A stretch of DNA of 64,000 nt from Glycomyces fuscus (lineage in GTDB: Bacteria > Actinomycetota > Actinomycetes > Streptosporangiales > Streptosporangiaceae): NCBI GenBank assembly GCA_002529455.1, contig NYMS01000059.1, forward strand, positions 1 to 64,000, written 5' to 3'. The notes under the pieces are model-generated. The model was given only the letters and a program-made list of their open reading frames with translations, searched no databases and was not told the DNA's origin. Shown piece after piece: positions 8,115-15,358 of this stretch (positions within the stretch are counted from its first letter, which is position 1; each line of letters starts with the position of its first letter). The position numbers and the translations under genes are program-made.

Positions 8115-8840
8115 GTGGCGGTGTTCGCCCTGGTGGGTTCCCATCCCGGCCCCGACTTCTCCACCGTGGCGGCCTCGGCCCTGACCGGTCTGGAGCCCGA
8201 GCGGGCGGAGGAGGTGTTGGAGGAGTTGGCCGCCGCCCACCTGCTCACCGCCCACCCCGGCGGGCGGTGGGCCATGCACGACCTGCTCGCCGACCACGCC
8301 CGCCATCTCCCCCTAGCCGCGAAGGACGCCGAGCAGGGCGGGCAGGAGGAGTCCCGGCAGCGGGCTGTGGTCCGACTGCTGGACTTCTACACCACCACGG
8401 CTGACGCGGCCAACGACCACCTGCGGGTCACCGGCCGCGCCCAGGCGCTGGCGTGGCTGGAGGCCGAGCACGACAACCTCATCGCCGCCGTGCGCACCGC
8501 CCACCGGATCGGCCACACCCGCACCACTATCCACCTGCCCGCGATCCTGGCCATGTACCTGGGCCTGCGGCGCCGGTCCGAGGAGGCCATCGCCGTGCAC
8601 ACCCTGGCCCGCGACACCGCCCACCACCACGACGACGCCCGCGGCGAGGCGATGGCGTGGGGCAACCTCGGCAACGCCCTGCAAGAGGTGCGGCGAGAGC
8701 AGGAAGCTCGCGAGGCATTCGAGCGAGCCGCGCAGGGGTTCCGTGCCCTCAGGGACGAACACAGTCTGGCTACGGCCCAAAGCAACCTGACTCGGCTGCG
8801 TCAGCGGCCACGACGGTGGTGGCGGTTCTGGCAGCGCTAA
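8115..8840 (+). pseudogene. C-terminal fragment of a STAND/NB-ARC TPR protein
   Basis: The 241 codons begin in the middle of a known pattern: VAVFALVGSHPGPDF and the winged-helix-like part ending WAMHDLLADHAR. They continue through an ALAWLEAEHDNLIAAV linker to one or two tetratricopeptide-like repeats (AWGNLGNALQEVRREQEARE). Whole proteins of this type (SARP/AfsR- or NB-ARC-like) carry an upstream NTPase domain with Walker motifs, and that is missing. The frame is open a little further upstream without a convincing start or ribosome site. It is most likely a gene remnant trapped inside the mobile element; a short translated product from the GTG at 8115 cannot be excluded. Confidence 0.65.
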
Positions 8841-9353
8841 CCACCCCAGTCCCCCTGTCACCTCTTTCGGCGTGCGCGGTTCCGTCCCGCAGCGAGGCCT
8901 GGTTCTCCCGAAGGCCCGGCAACAGGACAAGTAACCTGCGAGTAACTTAAGTGGGTCCTCGCGGCGGATGTCTCACTTCTGGAAACACAACCCCGGGCCG
9001 AAGCAACCCCCGAAACGACTTCCGGAAACATGCGCCCCATGCGGGGCCACCGAACCACGGGCCTGCCCTGCGGCCTGGCGGCCGAGGCCGACACGCCCCG
9101 GGGAGAGGCTCACCACCGACCGGCGAGTCGGCGAGGGAGCCTTAGCGCCGGATCCTGTAGCGATCCTCCTCGACCTCCGACACGGCAGTGACCCGCGTGC
9201 ACGCCGTCGGGGCTTCCTGGGCGGGGAGCGGCGCCGTTCTGGGGATCTCCCGCCAGTCCGCGCGGCCCGCAGGTCGGTGGGGCGGACCCGTCCTGTCCCC
9301 TCTCGGGCTTATCTTGTTCGCCCCTGCAAAGGCCACCCAAGGAGTGAGGTGCG
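8841..9353. other. 513-base gap inside the mobile element
   Basis: No gene is recognised here. It contains motif copy 2 (8986-9010) and a ribosome site (9341-9349) for the following gene. The rest shows neither protein similarity nor a strong hairpin. Confidence 0.4.
8986..9010. repeat. intergenic motif copy 2
   Basis: CACAACCCCGGGCCGAAGCA runs into ACCCC. The core GGGCCGAAGCAACCC is identical to copy 1 near 752-767. It lies inside the Tn3-type element, far from any start codon. Confidence 0.45.
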
Positions 9354-9848
9354 GTGCCGATGCCCGAGAAAGAGGACCTGGTCACCCTCAAGGAGTGGGC
9401 CGCGCGGTGCGGCTACAGCCACGGCTACGCCGTGCACGTCATGCCCCGTTACTACCCCGACTTCCCGGCCCCCGAGCACACCCGCCACGGGGCGAGTGAG
9501 AAGGGTGGCGGGGGCGGGAGCAACCTCTACGACCCCGCCAAGCTCGCCCCCTTCGAACCCCGGGGCACCACCCCGGTCGAACTCCCCGAGCAGGACCTGG
9601 TCAAGCAGGTCACCCTCGGCGGCTTCGCCGCCCTGATGGGGGTGAACGCCAAGACCGTGTCCCACATCAAGGACGACCGCCCCGACACCCTGCCCCCCAC
9701 CGTGGATGGCCACCGCCAGTGGTACCCCCGGGCCCGCTACCACGTGCGCGACCTGCTGCTGATGTGGAACAGCCGGCCCGGCCGAGGCAGGGGATCCGAC
9801 AAACGCCGCCCACCCCTGCCCTGGCAGGACCAGGACCAGGCGGACTGA
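9354..9848 (+). CDS. putative DNA-binding protein, family not recognised
   Basis: A 164-residue protein. Residues 8-35 (VTLKEWAARCGYSHGYAVHV) and 85-140 (VTLGGFAALMGVNAKTVSHI, later RARYHVRDLLLMW) look like two helix-turn-helix units of the excisionase/MerR-like winged type, separated by a glycine-rich linker. The C-terminus is basic (GRGRGSDKRRPP). The start is GTG at 9354 or ATG at 9360; GGAG and GAGG at 9341-9349 suit either. It is the last gene before the right end of the mobile element. A role in element maintenance or regulation is only a guess. Confidence 0.6.
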   Translation: MPMPEKEDLVTLKEWAARCGYSHGYAVHVMPRYYPDFPAPEHTRHGASEKGGGGGSNLYDPAKLAPFEPRGTTPVELPEQDLVKQVTLGGFAALMGVNAKTVSHIKDDRPDTLPPTVDGHRQWYPRARYHVRDLLLMWNSRPGRGRGSDKRRPPLPWQDQDQAD

Positions 9849-9972
9849 GCTCCGGCGTGCGCCGGGAGGCGGTTGGGCCACCGCACCCTCACAAGCGCCC
9901 TCGGCGCCCTCGCCCCCGGTCGTCATTACGGTGATGACGCCTCTGGCCACCTTGGCCAACCCGCCCGGACAC

Positions 9973-10041
9973 GCGGGGCACGGGGCCGGTGTAGAGGCCA
10001 TAGGTGGCCGCCTGATCCTCGGTGAAGAACTCAACTGACAT
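9973..10041 (-). pseudogene. tnpA: second tnpA 5' remnant at the right end
   Basis: The leftward frame from ATG 10041 reads MSVEFFTEDQAATYGLYTGP then VPR. This aligns position by position with the left copy (MPVEFLTDEQAAAYGRYAGP then VPR). After residue 23 the similarity stops abruptly. The DNA between this start and the right 38-bp repeat also matches the left end, but with differences, so it comes from a related element and is not a recent copy. Confidence 0.8.
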
Positions 10042-10072
10042 GCCCCCAGAAGGTAGAACCCTTCCGGCGGGG

Positions 10073-10110
10073 CTTAGCGCGGGTTTTCGTTCCGATGTTC
10101 CTCAACCCCC
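10073..10110 (-). repeat. right terminal inverted repeat (38 bp)
   Basis: Exact inverse complement of the left repeat at 5101-5138. TGTTC (10111-10115) follows directly as the second copy of the target duplication. Confidence 0.95.
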
Positions 10111-10115
10111 TGTTC

Positions 10116-10155
10116 GGGGCCGAAGACCATACAGGCCCGCTCCCCAGTTGGGGCC
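10116..10155. repeat. right half of the interlaced inverted repeats
   Basis: Bases 10116-10130 pair with 5065-5079, and 10131-10155 pair with 5074-5098. On this side the two blocks are in swapped order, so only one of the two hairpins could form at a time in the uninterrupted site. Confidence 0.8.
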
Positions 10156-10219
10156 GTCCCCGGCGGCCGCCGGGGACGCCTGACCGCAGAGCCCTGGCGG
10201 GTCTGCTCTCCAGCGCGGC

Positions 10220-10249
10220 TTAATAACGTTTCGTTTGTTACGTTATTAA
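10220..10249. promoter_or_regulatory. A/T-rich palindrome
   Basis: TTAATAACGT (10220-10229) and ACGTTATTAA (10240-10249) are perfect 10-bp arms around a 10-base spacer. Within it, AACGT and ACGTT form an inner inverted pair. This is typical of a repressor operator, but no regulator gene is adjacent. The nearest genes are the mobile-element remnant on the left and RNase Z 390 bases to the right. Confidence 0.5.
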
Positions 10250-10274
10250 TCGACGGAAAACGCTTCAGCACACG

Positions 10275-10296
10275 TAACACGGGCCCGAACAACCCC
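10275..10296. repeat. intergenic motif copy 3 (divergent)
   Basis: TAACACGGGCCCGAACAACC then CC. Compared with copies 1 and 2 it has GGGCCCGAA-CAACCCC in place of GGGCCGAAGCAACCCC. Like them it lies in non-coding DNA. Confidence 0.35.
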
Positions 10297-10638
10297 GCAT
10301 CCTCACCTCCGATAAGTGAACCTTATAAGGTGTTACAACATGTGTTGCTACAAAGAGGGCGGGGGAGCCCGGAGTTTCGTTGGCGCCGCCGCCGGGGAGT
10401 GCCGACCGGGTCCCGAAAACGAGACGGGTACAGCGACCGCTGTATTCTCACCGCGCTCGCCTCCGCGGGCACCCTCGCCCCTCCCCCCGTCAGGCTCCGC
10501 GAAGGCGGGCCTGACGCGGCGGCACGGCCCGGGGCTCCCGCCTCGCGGTCCGCGAGAGGACGCACACCGCTCCGAGGCGCCCGGCCGCCCGCTCCTCGCC
10601 GTGGGAGAGGGCCCCGGCGCTGTGGCAGGATCCCTCCC

Positions 10639-11568
10639 ATGTCCGTACGCGAACTCGTGGTCCTGGGCACCTCCAGCGCGGTGCCCACCCGCCGCCGCAA
10701 CCACAACGGCTACTTCCTGCGGTGGGACACCCACGGCGTCCTGTTCGACCCCGGCGAGGGGACCCAGCGCCAGATGCGCCTGGCGGGCCTGGCCGCCACC
10801 GACATCACCCGCATCTGCGTCACCCACTTCCACGGCGACCACTGCCTGGGCCTGCCCGGCACCATCCAGCGCATCGCCCGCGACCGGGTACCCCACACCG
10901 TGCGCGTGGCCTACCCCGCCGACGGCCGGCACTACTGGCAGCGGCTGCGCCACGCCACCGCCTTCCAGGACACCGACGTGGTGCTCCCCCAACCGGTCGG
11001 CGGCACCGGCTCCTGCCCGCTGGGGGAGCAGGACCTGCGCATCACCGCGCTGCCGCTGCGCCACTCGACCACCGCCTACGGCTACCGCCTGGCCGAACCG
11101 GACGGCTGGCGGATGCTGCCCGAGCGGCTGGCCGCCCACGGCGTGCGCGGCCCCATGGTCGGTGAACTGCAGCGCCGGGGATCGGTCACCACCGCCGACG
11201 GGCGCCGCGTGGATCTGGCCGACTGCGCCCGGCCGCGCCGGGGCCAGGTCATGGCGTTCGTGATGGACACCGCCGAGTGCGAGGAGGCGGTGGAGCTCGC
11301 GCGCGGAGCCGACATGCTGGTGATCGAGTCGACCTACCTGGACACCGAGGAGCACCTGGCCCGCTCCTACGGTCACCTGACCGCCCGCCAGGCCGGACGC
11401 GTCGCCGCGCGCGCCGGGGCGCGCAGCCTGGTGCTCACCCACATCTCCGAGCGCTACGAACACCACGACGACGCCCGCTTCCTGGCCCAGGCCTCCGCAG
11501 AGTTCGACGGGCCCGTCACGCTGGCCCAGGATCTGCAGCGTCTTCCGGTGCCGCCCCGCGACTCCTGA
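10639..11568 (+). CDS. rnz: ribonuclease Z (MBL-fold tRNA 3' endonuclease)
   Basis: A 309-residue metallo-beta-lactamase-fold protein of the RNase Z group, which cuts pre-tRNA 3' trailers. The zinc motif HFHGDH is at residues 63-68 (THFHGDHCLGLPG). Further expected ligands are in LPLRHSTTAYGYRL, VMDTAECEEAVELA and the C-terminal VLTHISERY. The length is normal for the bacterial short form. The ATG at 10639 is preceded by AGGA and matches the family start (MSVRELVVLGTSSAVPT). This is a housekeeping gene that marks the end of the mobile region. Confidence 0.93.
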   Translation: MSVRELVVLGTSSAVPTRRRNHNGYFLRWDTHGVLFDPGEGTQRQMRLAGLAATDITRICVTHFHGDHCLGLPGTIQRIARDRVPHTVRVAYPADGRHYWQRLRHATAFQDTDVVLPQPVGGTGSCPLGEQDLRITALPLRHSTTAYGYRLAEPDGWRMLPERLAAHGVRGPMVGELQRRGSVTTADGRRVDLADCARPRRGQVMAFVMDTAECEEAVELARGADMLVIESTYLDTEEHLARSYGHLTARQAGRVAARAGARSLVLTHISERYEHHDDARFLAQASAEFDGPVTLAQDLQRLPVPPRDS

Positions 11569-11719
11569 ACCGGGCGCGGTGGGATAGGGTTCCGGGGTAC
11601 CGGACCGCACGACCGAGGAGGTGAGAACGATCATCGCTGTCGCAGGAAGGGCGTTCCCACCGCGAGAACACACACTCGCGTCGTAGCCGGAGCGCCCGAC
11701 AGTCCGTCGAAAGGCTCTC

Positions 11720-12496
11720 GTGGCGTCCCCACTCTCCCCGGTTTCCCCTGCTGTCGTCGCACGCCTGCGTGCGGCCGGCTGTGTCTTCGCCGAGCAGGAG
11801 GCGAGCCTGATCGCCTCCACCGCGCGCACCCCCGACGAACAGGACCTGATGGTCCGGCGCCGTTGCTCCGGCCTCCCCCTCGAACACGTCCTGGGCTGGG
11901 CCCTGTTCTGCGGACTGCGCGTGCGCGTGGACGAGGGCGTGTTCGTGCCCCGTCCCCGTACCGAGTTCCTGGCCCGTCGGGCCGCCGCCCTGCTCACCCC
12001 CGGCGCCCTGGCCGTCGACCTGTGCTGCGGCTCGGGGGCCCTGGGCGCGGTCCTGGTCCACACCCGCGCCGACATCACCCTGCACGCCGCCGACATCGAC
12101 GCGGCCAGTGTGGCCTGCGCCCGGCGCAACCTGCCCGGGCACCCGGTGCATCAGGGCGACCTGTACGACGCCCTGCCTCCGGAACTGCGCGGCCGTGTGC
12201 AGGTGCTGGTCGCCAACGTGCCCTACGTCCCCACCGACCAGATCGCGCTGCTGCCCGCGGAGGCGCGTGTGCACGAGGACCGCCGGGCCCTGGACGGGGG
12301 GTCGGACGGGCTGGACCTGCTGCGTCGCGTCGCCGCCCAGGCGGGGCGGTGGCTGGCGCCGGGCGGGCACGTGCTCATGGAGGTGGAACAGGACCAGGTC
12401 GCCGCTGCGCGGGAGGCCTTCGCCCGAGGGGGCCTGGCCTGTGAGGTGGCCTCGTGCCCCGAGTGGGAGGCCACCGTGGTGACGGGCACCCGCTGA
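11720..12496 (+). CDS. putative protein N5-glutamine methyltransferase (PrmC/HemK-like)
   Basis: A 258-residue SAM-dependent methyltransferase. It has an N-terminal helical domain, then the lead-in EHVLGWALFCGLRVRVDEGV, FVPRPRTEFL, the SAM site VDLCCGSGALG and the acidic loop AADIDAASV. The catalytic NPPY of PrmC reads NVPYVPTDQI here. That variant is known from a separate actinobacterial subfamily, so the substrate need not be release factor. GTG start at 11720 with GAAAGG five bases upstream. It lies 150 bases downstream of rnz in the same direction and ends at a 13-bp hairpin. Confidence 0.85.
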   Translation: MASPLSPVSPAVVARLRAAGCVFAEQEASLIASTARTPDEQDLMVRRRCSGLPLEHVLGWALFCGLRVRVDEGVFVPRPRTEFLARRAAALLTPGALAVDLCCGSGALGAVLVHTRADITLHAADIDAASVACARRNLPGHPVHQGDLYDALPPELRGRVQVLVANVPYVPTDQIALLPAEARVHEDRRALDGGSDGLDLLRRVAAQAGRWLAPGGHVLMEVEQDQVAAAREAFARGGLACEVASCPEWEATVVTGTR

Positions 12497-12502
12497 CCGT
12501 CC

Positions 12503-12532
12503 GCGCCCCCCGCGCACGCGCGCGGGGGGCGC
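12503..12532. terminator. hairpin between convergent genes
   Basis: A 13-bp perfect stem (12503-12515 with 12520-12532) with a 4-base loop lies between the stop of the methyltransferase gene (12496) and the stop of the leftward gene (12573). It can serve both directions. Confidence 0.65.
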
Positions 12533-12572
12533 GGGGTGGGACCGCCGCCGCGGCCCCGTTCGGTCACGGGCC

Positions 12573-12821
12573 TCAGGCGCCCTGGTCCCGGGCCTGCTCC
12601 GACATCCGGTCGCGTACCTGGGTCAGGGTCTCGATCAGCTTCTCCAGGTAGGGCAGGTCCCTGCTGTCGTCGTGCAGGTGCAGGGTCACCCCGGGCGCCA
12701 CGTCGACCAGGGCAAGGGCCAGGAGTTCGGGGTTGTCCTGGCGCCAGAACACCTTGACGTCGTCGGCGTTGGGCTGGCTGATGGAGAGTTGGACGGTGGT
12801 GGTGATCGAGGTGGTGCTCAC
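12573..12821 (-). CDS. small protein of unknown function
   Basis: An 82-residue soluble protein starting at GTG 12821, with AGGAGG six bases upstream, which fixes the start. It begins with a Ser/Thr/Val-rich strand (STTSITTTVQLSISQ), continues with DDVKVFWRQDNPELLAL, VAPGVTLHLHDDSRDL and ends in a charged helix (YLEKLIETLTQVRDRMSEQ). It has no signal peptide or membrane segment. I do not recognise the family. Confidence 0.7.
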   Translation of the reverse strand: MSTTSITTTVQLSISQPNADDVKVFWRQDNPELLALALVDVAPGVTLHLHDDSRDLPYLEKLIETLTQVRDRMSEQARDQGA

Positions 12822-13344
12822 GGGGTGCCTCCTAGGGGCGCGGGGTTGCTGGGTTCGGGTGTGCCGGTGCGCGGCCTGACGTGGGCTGTGCACCGGGCTC
12901 CGCTGTGGAGCGCGCCCGCGGGCGCCGCGGCGGCGGTTCCCCGGTGCGGGGCCGGGCCGGAGGGCTCCCCCGCCGACCGGACCGGACGTGCCGGTCCTGC
13001 GGGCCCGGTGTCCATGAGCGCGGCCTCCCCTCCTTCCTACCCGCGGACCGGGGCGCCGCCCCTTTCCCGTCGTATTCGGTTCGCGTCTGCCCTGCCCCGG
13101 GTTCTTCGCGCGTATGCGTGAAGGGCCCGGGAACATGCGAAGGGGCCGGTGCCGGGGGGCTGTTCGGCCGACGCGCTCGCGCTCGGCGGCCGGGACGCGT
13201 CCGAGCGGGCGTGGCGGCGGACCGGCCGCTTCGGCGCGGTCCGGGTCCGCGCCGAAGCGGCCGGGGAGAACTGAGGGGAACACCGCGCCGGTCGCGCACC
13301 ATGTTTCGGTCACCACCGCACCGTGCACGGCCCATCCTGGAGGT
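12822..13344. promoter_or_regulatory. intergenic region with a long perfect hairpin
   Basis: This 523-base gap separates two divergent genes. It contains a perfect 18-bp inverted repeat (13222-13239 with 13247-13264, 7-base loop), about 80 bases upstream of the ArsR-type gene. No reading frame here has a ribosome site or family similarity. Confidence 0.5.
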
Positions 13345-14055
13345 ATGCACGTTCCGGACCCCTCCCGCCTGGCCGCCCTGGCCTCCCTGCTGGCCGATCC
13401 CACCCGCGCCGGGGTGTGCATGGCCCTGCTGGACGGGCGCGCCTGGACCGCCGGGGAACTGGCCCGCCACACCGGGGTGGGTGCCTCCACCGTCAGCGAG
13501 CACCTGACCCGGCTGGTCGAGGGCGGGCTGCTCGCCCAGGAACGCCAGGGCCGCCACCGCTACGTACGCCTGGCCGACGAGGCGGTGGCGCACCTGGTGG
13601 AGTCCCTGGCCGCGCACGTCGACCCGGTTCCGGCGCTGGCCCAGCGTCCGCGCACCCTGCGCACCGTGCACGCCGACCGGGCCCTGGCCCGGGCGCGCAC
13701 CTGTTACGACCACCTGGCCGGACGGCTGGGCTGCGCCGTCACCGAGGCCATGACGCGGCGGGGCCTGCTGACCCAGGACACCGGGTTCGCGCTCACCGAG
13801 GCCGGAATGGCCTGGTTCGCCGAGCAGGGCATACCGCTGGCGCGCGGGGGCAGGCGCCCGCTGGTGCGCTCCTGCCTGGACTGGACCGAACGCCTCCCGC
13901 ACCTGGCCGGAACGGCGGGGGCGGCGCTGTGCCGCCACGCGCTGGAGTCGGGCTGGTGCGAGCGCGTGGGCTCGGGCCGGGCGCTGCGCGTGACCGGGTC
14001 GGGACAGCGGGTCTGGCGTGAGCTTCTGGGCGTGGAGACCGAGGAGTCCGGCTGA
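13345..14055 (+). CDS. ArsR-family regulator with C-terminal extension
   Basis: A 236-residue protein. The first 90 residues are an ArsR winged helix: RLAALASLLADPTRAGVCMA, then ELARHTGVGASTVSEHLTRL and RQGRHRYVRLAD. A second half of about 140 residues contains HADRALARARTCYDHLAGRL, a feature shared by a common actinobacterial subgroup of unknown effector. No metal-site cysteines are in the expected helix. GGAGG lies only one base before the ATG at 13345, an unusually short spacing, but no other in-frame start is available nearby. Confidence 0.85.
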   Translation: MHVPDPSRLAALASLLADPTRAGVCMALLDGRAWTAGELARHTGVGASTVSEHLTRLVEGGLLAQERQGRHRYVRLADEAVAHLVESLAAHVDPVPALAQRPRTLRTVHADRALARARTCYDHLAGRLGCAVTEAMTRRGLLTQDTGFALTEAGMAWFAEQGIPLARGGRRPLVRSCLDWTERLPHLAGTAGAALCRHALESGWCERVGSGRALRVTGSGQRVWRELLGVETEESG

Positions 14056-14119
14056 GGGCGCCAGGCGGCCGCCGACAGGGGTCTCGGACGCGGCCCCTCC
14101 GTGCCGGTCTCCACGTCGC

Positions 14120-15358
14120 TCAGTCGAGGTCGCCGGCTTTGCCGAGCAGGTAGCGCTGCTCGACCCGGTTCGCGGTCAGGTCGGCCGCCTGGCGGTAGAG
14201 CGCGGCCGCCCGCGTGGTGCTGCCGGTCATCTGGAGCAGGTGGGCGCGGACCGCGTGCTCCCGCTGCCTGGTGAGCGGGTGCCGGTCCAGGTGGTGGCGC
14301 TGGTTGAGGTCGTCCAGGAGTGCCAGGCCGCGGGCCGGTCCGTGGGCGTGGGCCACCGCCACCACGCGGCTGAGTTGGACCGGTGCGGTGGGGGTGAGCC
14401 GTTCGAGCCACAGATACAGCACGGCGATCTGGGCCCAGTCGGTCTGCTCGGGTGAGGAGGCTGCGGAGTGCACGGCGGCGATCGCGGCCTGGAGCTGGTA
14501 GGGGCCCGTCTGGTCGCGGTTCCAGACGCCGTCGATGAGAGCGGTGCCCTCGGCGATCAGGCCGTGGTCCCACCGGGTGCGGTCCTGCTCGTCCAGGGGG
14601 ACCAGGTCACCGCCGTCGGTGCGGGCGGCGCGCCTGGACTCGGTGAGCAGCATCAGCGCCAGCAGGCCGGTCACCTCGGCGTCGTCGCCGAGCGTGGCGT
14701 GGAGCATGCGGGTCAGCCGGATGGCCTCCCGGGTCAGGTCGACGCGGGAGAGCCGGTTGCCGGCGGTGGCGGTGTAGCCCTCGTTGAAGATCAGGTAGAG
14801 CACCCTCGTCACGGCGGTCATACGGCTGTCGCGGTCGGCGTCGGTGGGTGGTGTGAAGCGGGCTCCGGCGCGGGCCAGCTGCTGTTTGGCGCGGCTGATC
14901 CGGGCGCCCATGGTGGACTCGGTCGTGCCGTGGGCGTGTGCGATCTCGGCGGTGGTCAGGCCGCCGACCGCGCGCAGCGTGAGCGCCACCTGGGATGTGG
15001 GGGACAGCGCGGGATGGCAGCACAGCAGCAGCAGGGTCAGGCTGTCGTCGGTCTCGCCCGCGGGGTGTGCCCGGTGCTCCGGTCCTCGCATGGCCGGTTC
15101 GGCCGCTCCGGCCTGCTGCTCGCGGCGGTGGCGGGCCTGGTCGGAGCGGATCAGGTCGACCATGCGCCGGTACCCGACGCGGATGAGCCAGCTGCGCGGG
15201 TTCTGCGGGACGCCCTCGGCCGGCCAGGTCTGGCTGGCGCTCAGCAGCGCCTCCTGCACCGCGTCCTCGGCGATGTCGAACCGGCCGAAGCGGCGGACCA
15301 GCGCACCGAGCACCTGCGGCGCCTCGGTGCGCAGCAGGTGCTCAAGCTCGTGGTTCAC
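14120..15358 (-). CDS. ECF42-type RNA polymerase sigma factor
   Basis: A 412-residue extracytoplasmic-function sigma factor. Region 2 is at residues 8-75 (IAEDAVQEALLSAS, NPRSWLIRVGYRRMVDLIRS) and region 4 near 120-175 (LTTAEIAHAHGTTESTMGAR). A C-terminal extension of about 220 residues starts FNEGYTAT and contains TPR-like helices. The extension and the adjacent DGPF gene are the defining traits of group ECF42, in which no anti-sigma factor is known. GTG start at 15358 overlaps the DGPF stop by four bases, so the two are translationally coupled. The upstream divergent promoters carry matching ECF-type elements. Confidence 0.92.
   Translation of the reverse strand: MNHELEHLLRTEAPQVLGALVRRFGRFDIAEDAVQEALLSASQTWPAEGVPQNPRSWLIRVGYRRMVDLIRSDQARHRREQQAGAAEPAMRGPEHRAHPAGETDDSLTLLLLCCHPALSPTSQVALTLRAVGGLTTAEIAHAHGTTESTMGARISRAKQQLARAGARFTPPTDADRDSRMTAVTRVLYLIFNEGYTATAGNRLSRVDLTREAIRLTRMLHATLGDDAEVTGLLALMLLTESRRAARTDGGDLVPLDEQDRTRWDHGLIAEGTALIDGVWNRDQTGPYQLQAAIAAVHSAASSPEQTDWAQIAVLYLWLERLTPTAPVQLSRVVAVAHAHGPARGLALLDDLNQRHHLDRHPLTRQREHAVRAHLLQMTGSTTRAAALYRQAADLTANRVEQRYLLGKAGDLD

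Larger units (their letters stand above)
5101..10110. mobile_element. non-autonomous Tn3-family element with cargo
   Basis: The 5010-bp segment is bounded by identical 38-bp inverted repeats (5101-5138 and 10073-10110) and flanked by direct TGTTC copies. The repeats start with a G-run and carry GGAACGAAAAC and a terminal TAAG, as the classical Tn3 repeats do. Just inside each repeat is the 5' end of a Tn3-type transposase gene: a 323-codon piece on the left and about 23 recognisable codons on the right, diverged and facing inward. No complete tnpA, no resolvase and no obvious res site are visible. The cargo is an ArsR-like regulator, an FAD monooxygenase, a STAND/TPR fragment and a small DNA-binding-type protein. 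It must have moved using transposase supplied in trans, or lost tnpA afterwards. Confidence 0.88.
10111..10638. promoter_or_regulatory. intergenic region between the Tn3-type element and RNase Z
   Basis: This 528-base region has no recognisable gene. It holds an A/T-rich perfect palindrome at 10220-10249, motif copy 3 at 10275-10296, and another A/T-rich patch at 10316-10352 with CCTTATAAGG (10321-10330) and CAACATGTGTTG (10337-10348). The A/T-rich patches contrast with the surroundings and could be operators, a promoter for the downstream gene, or a recombination scar. Confidence 0.45.

Noticed and set aside
5101..10110. Calling the whole 5-kb unit an integrative or conjugative element
   Set aside because: There is no integrase, relaxase or transfer gene; the 38-bp ends and 5-bp duplication fit Tn3 transposition.
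11621..11686. A possible 21-codon leader peptide (GTG 11621) upstream of the PrmC-like gene
   Set aside because: The GAGGAG directly touches the GTG, leaving no workable spacing, and the peptide has no regulatory-leader features.
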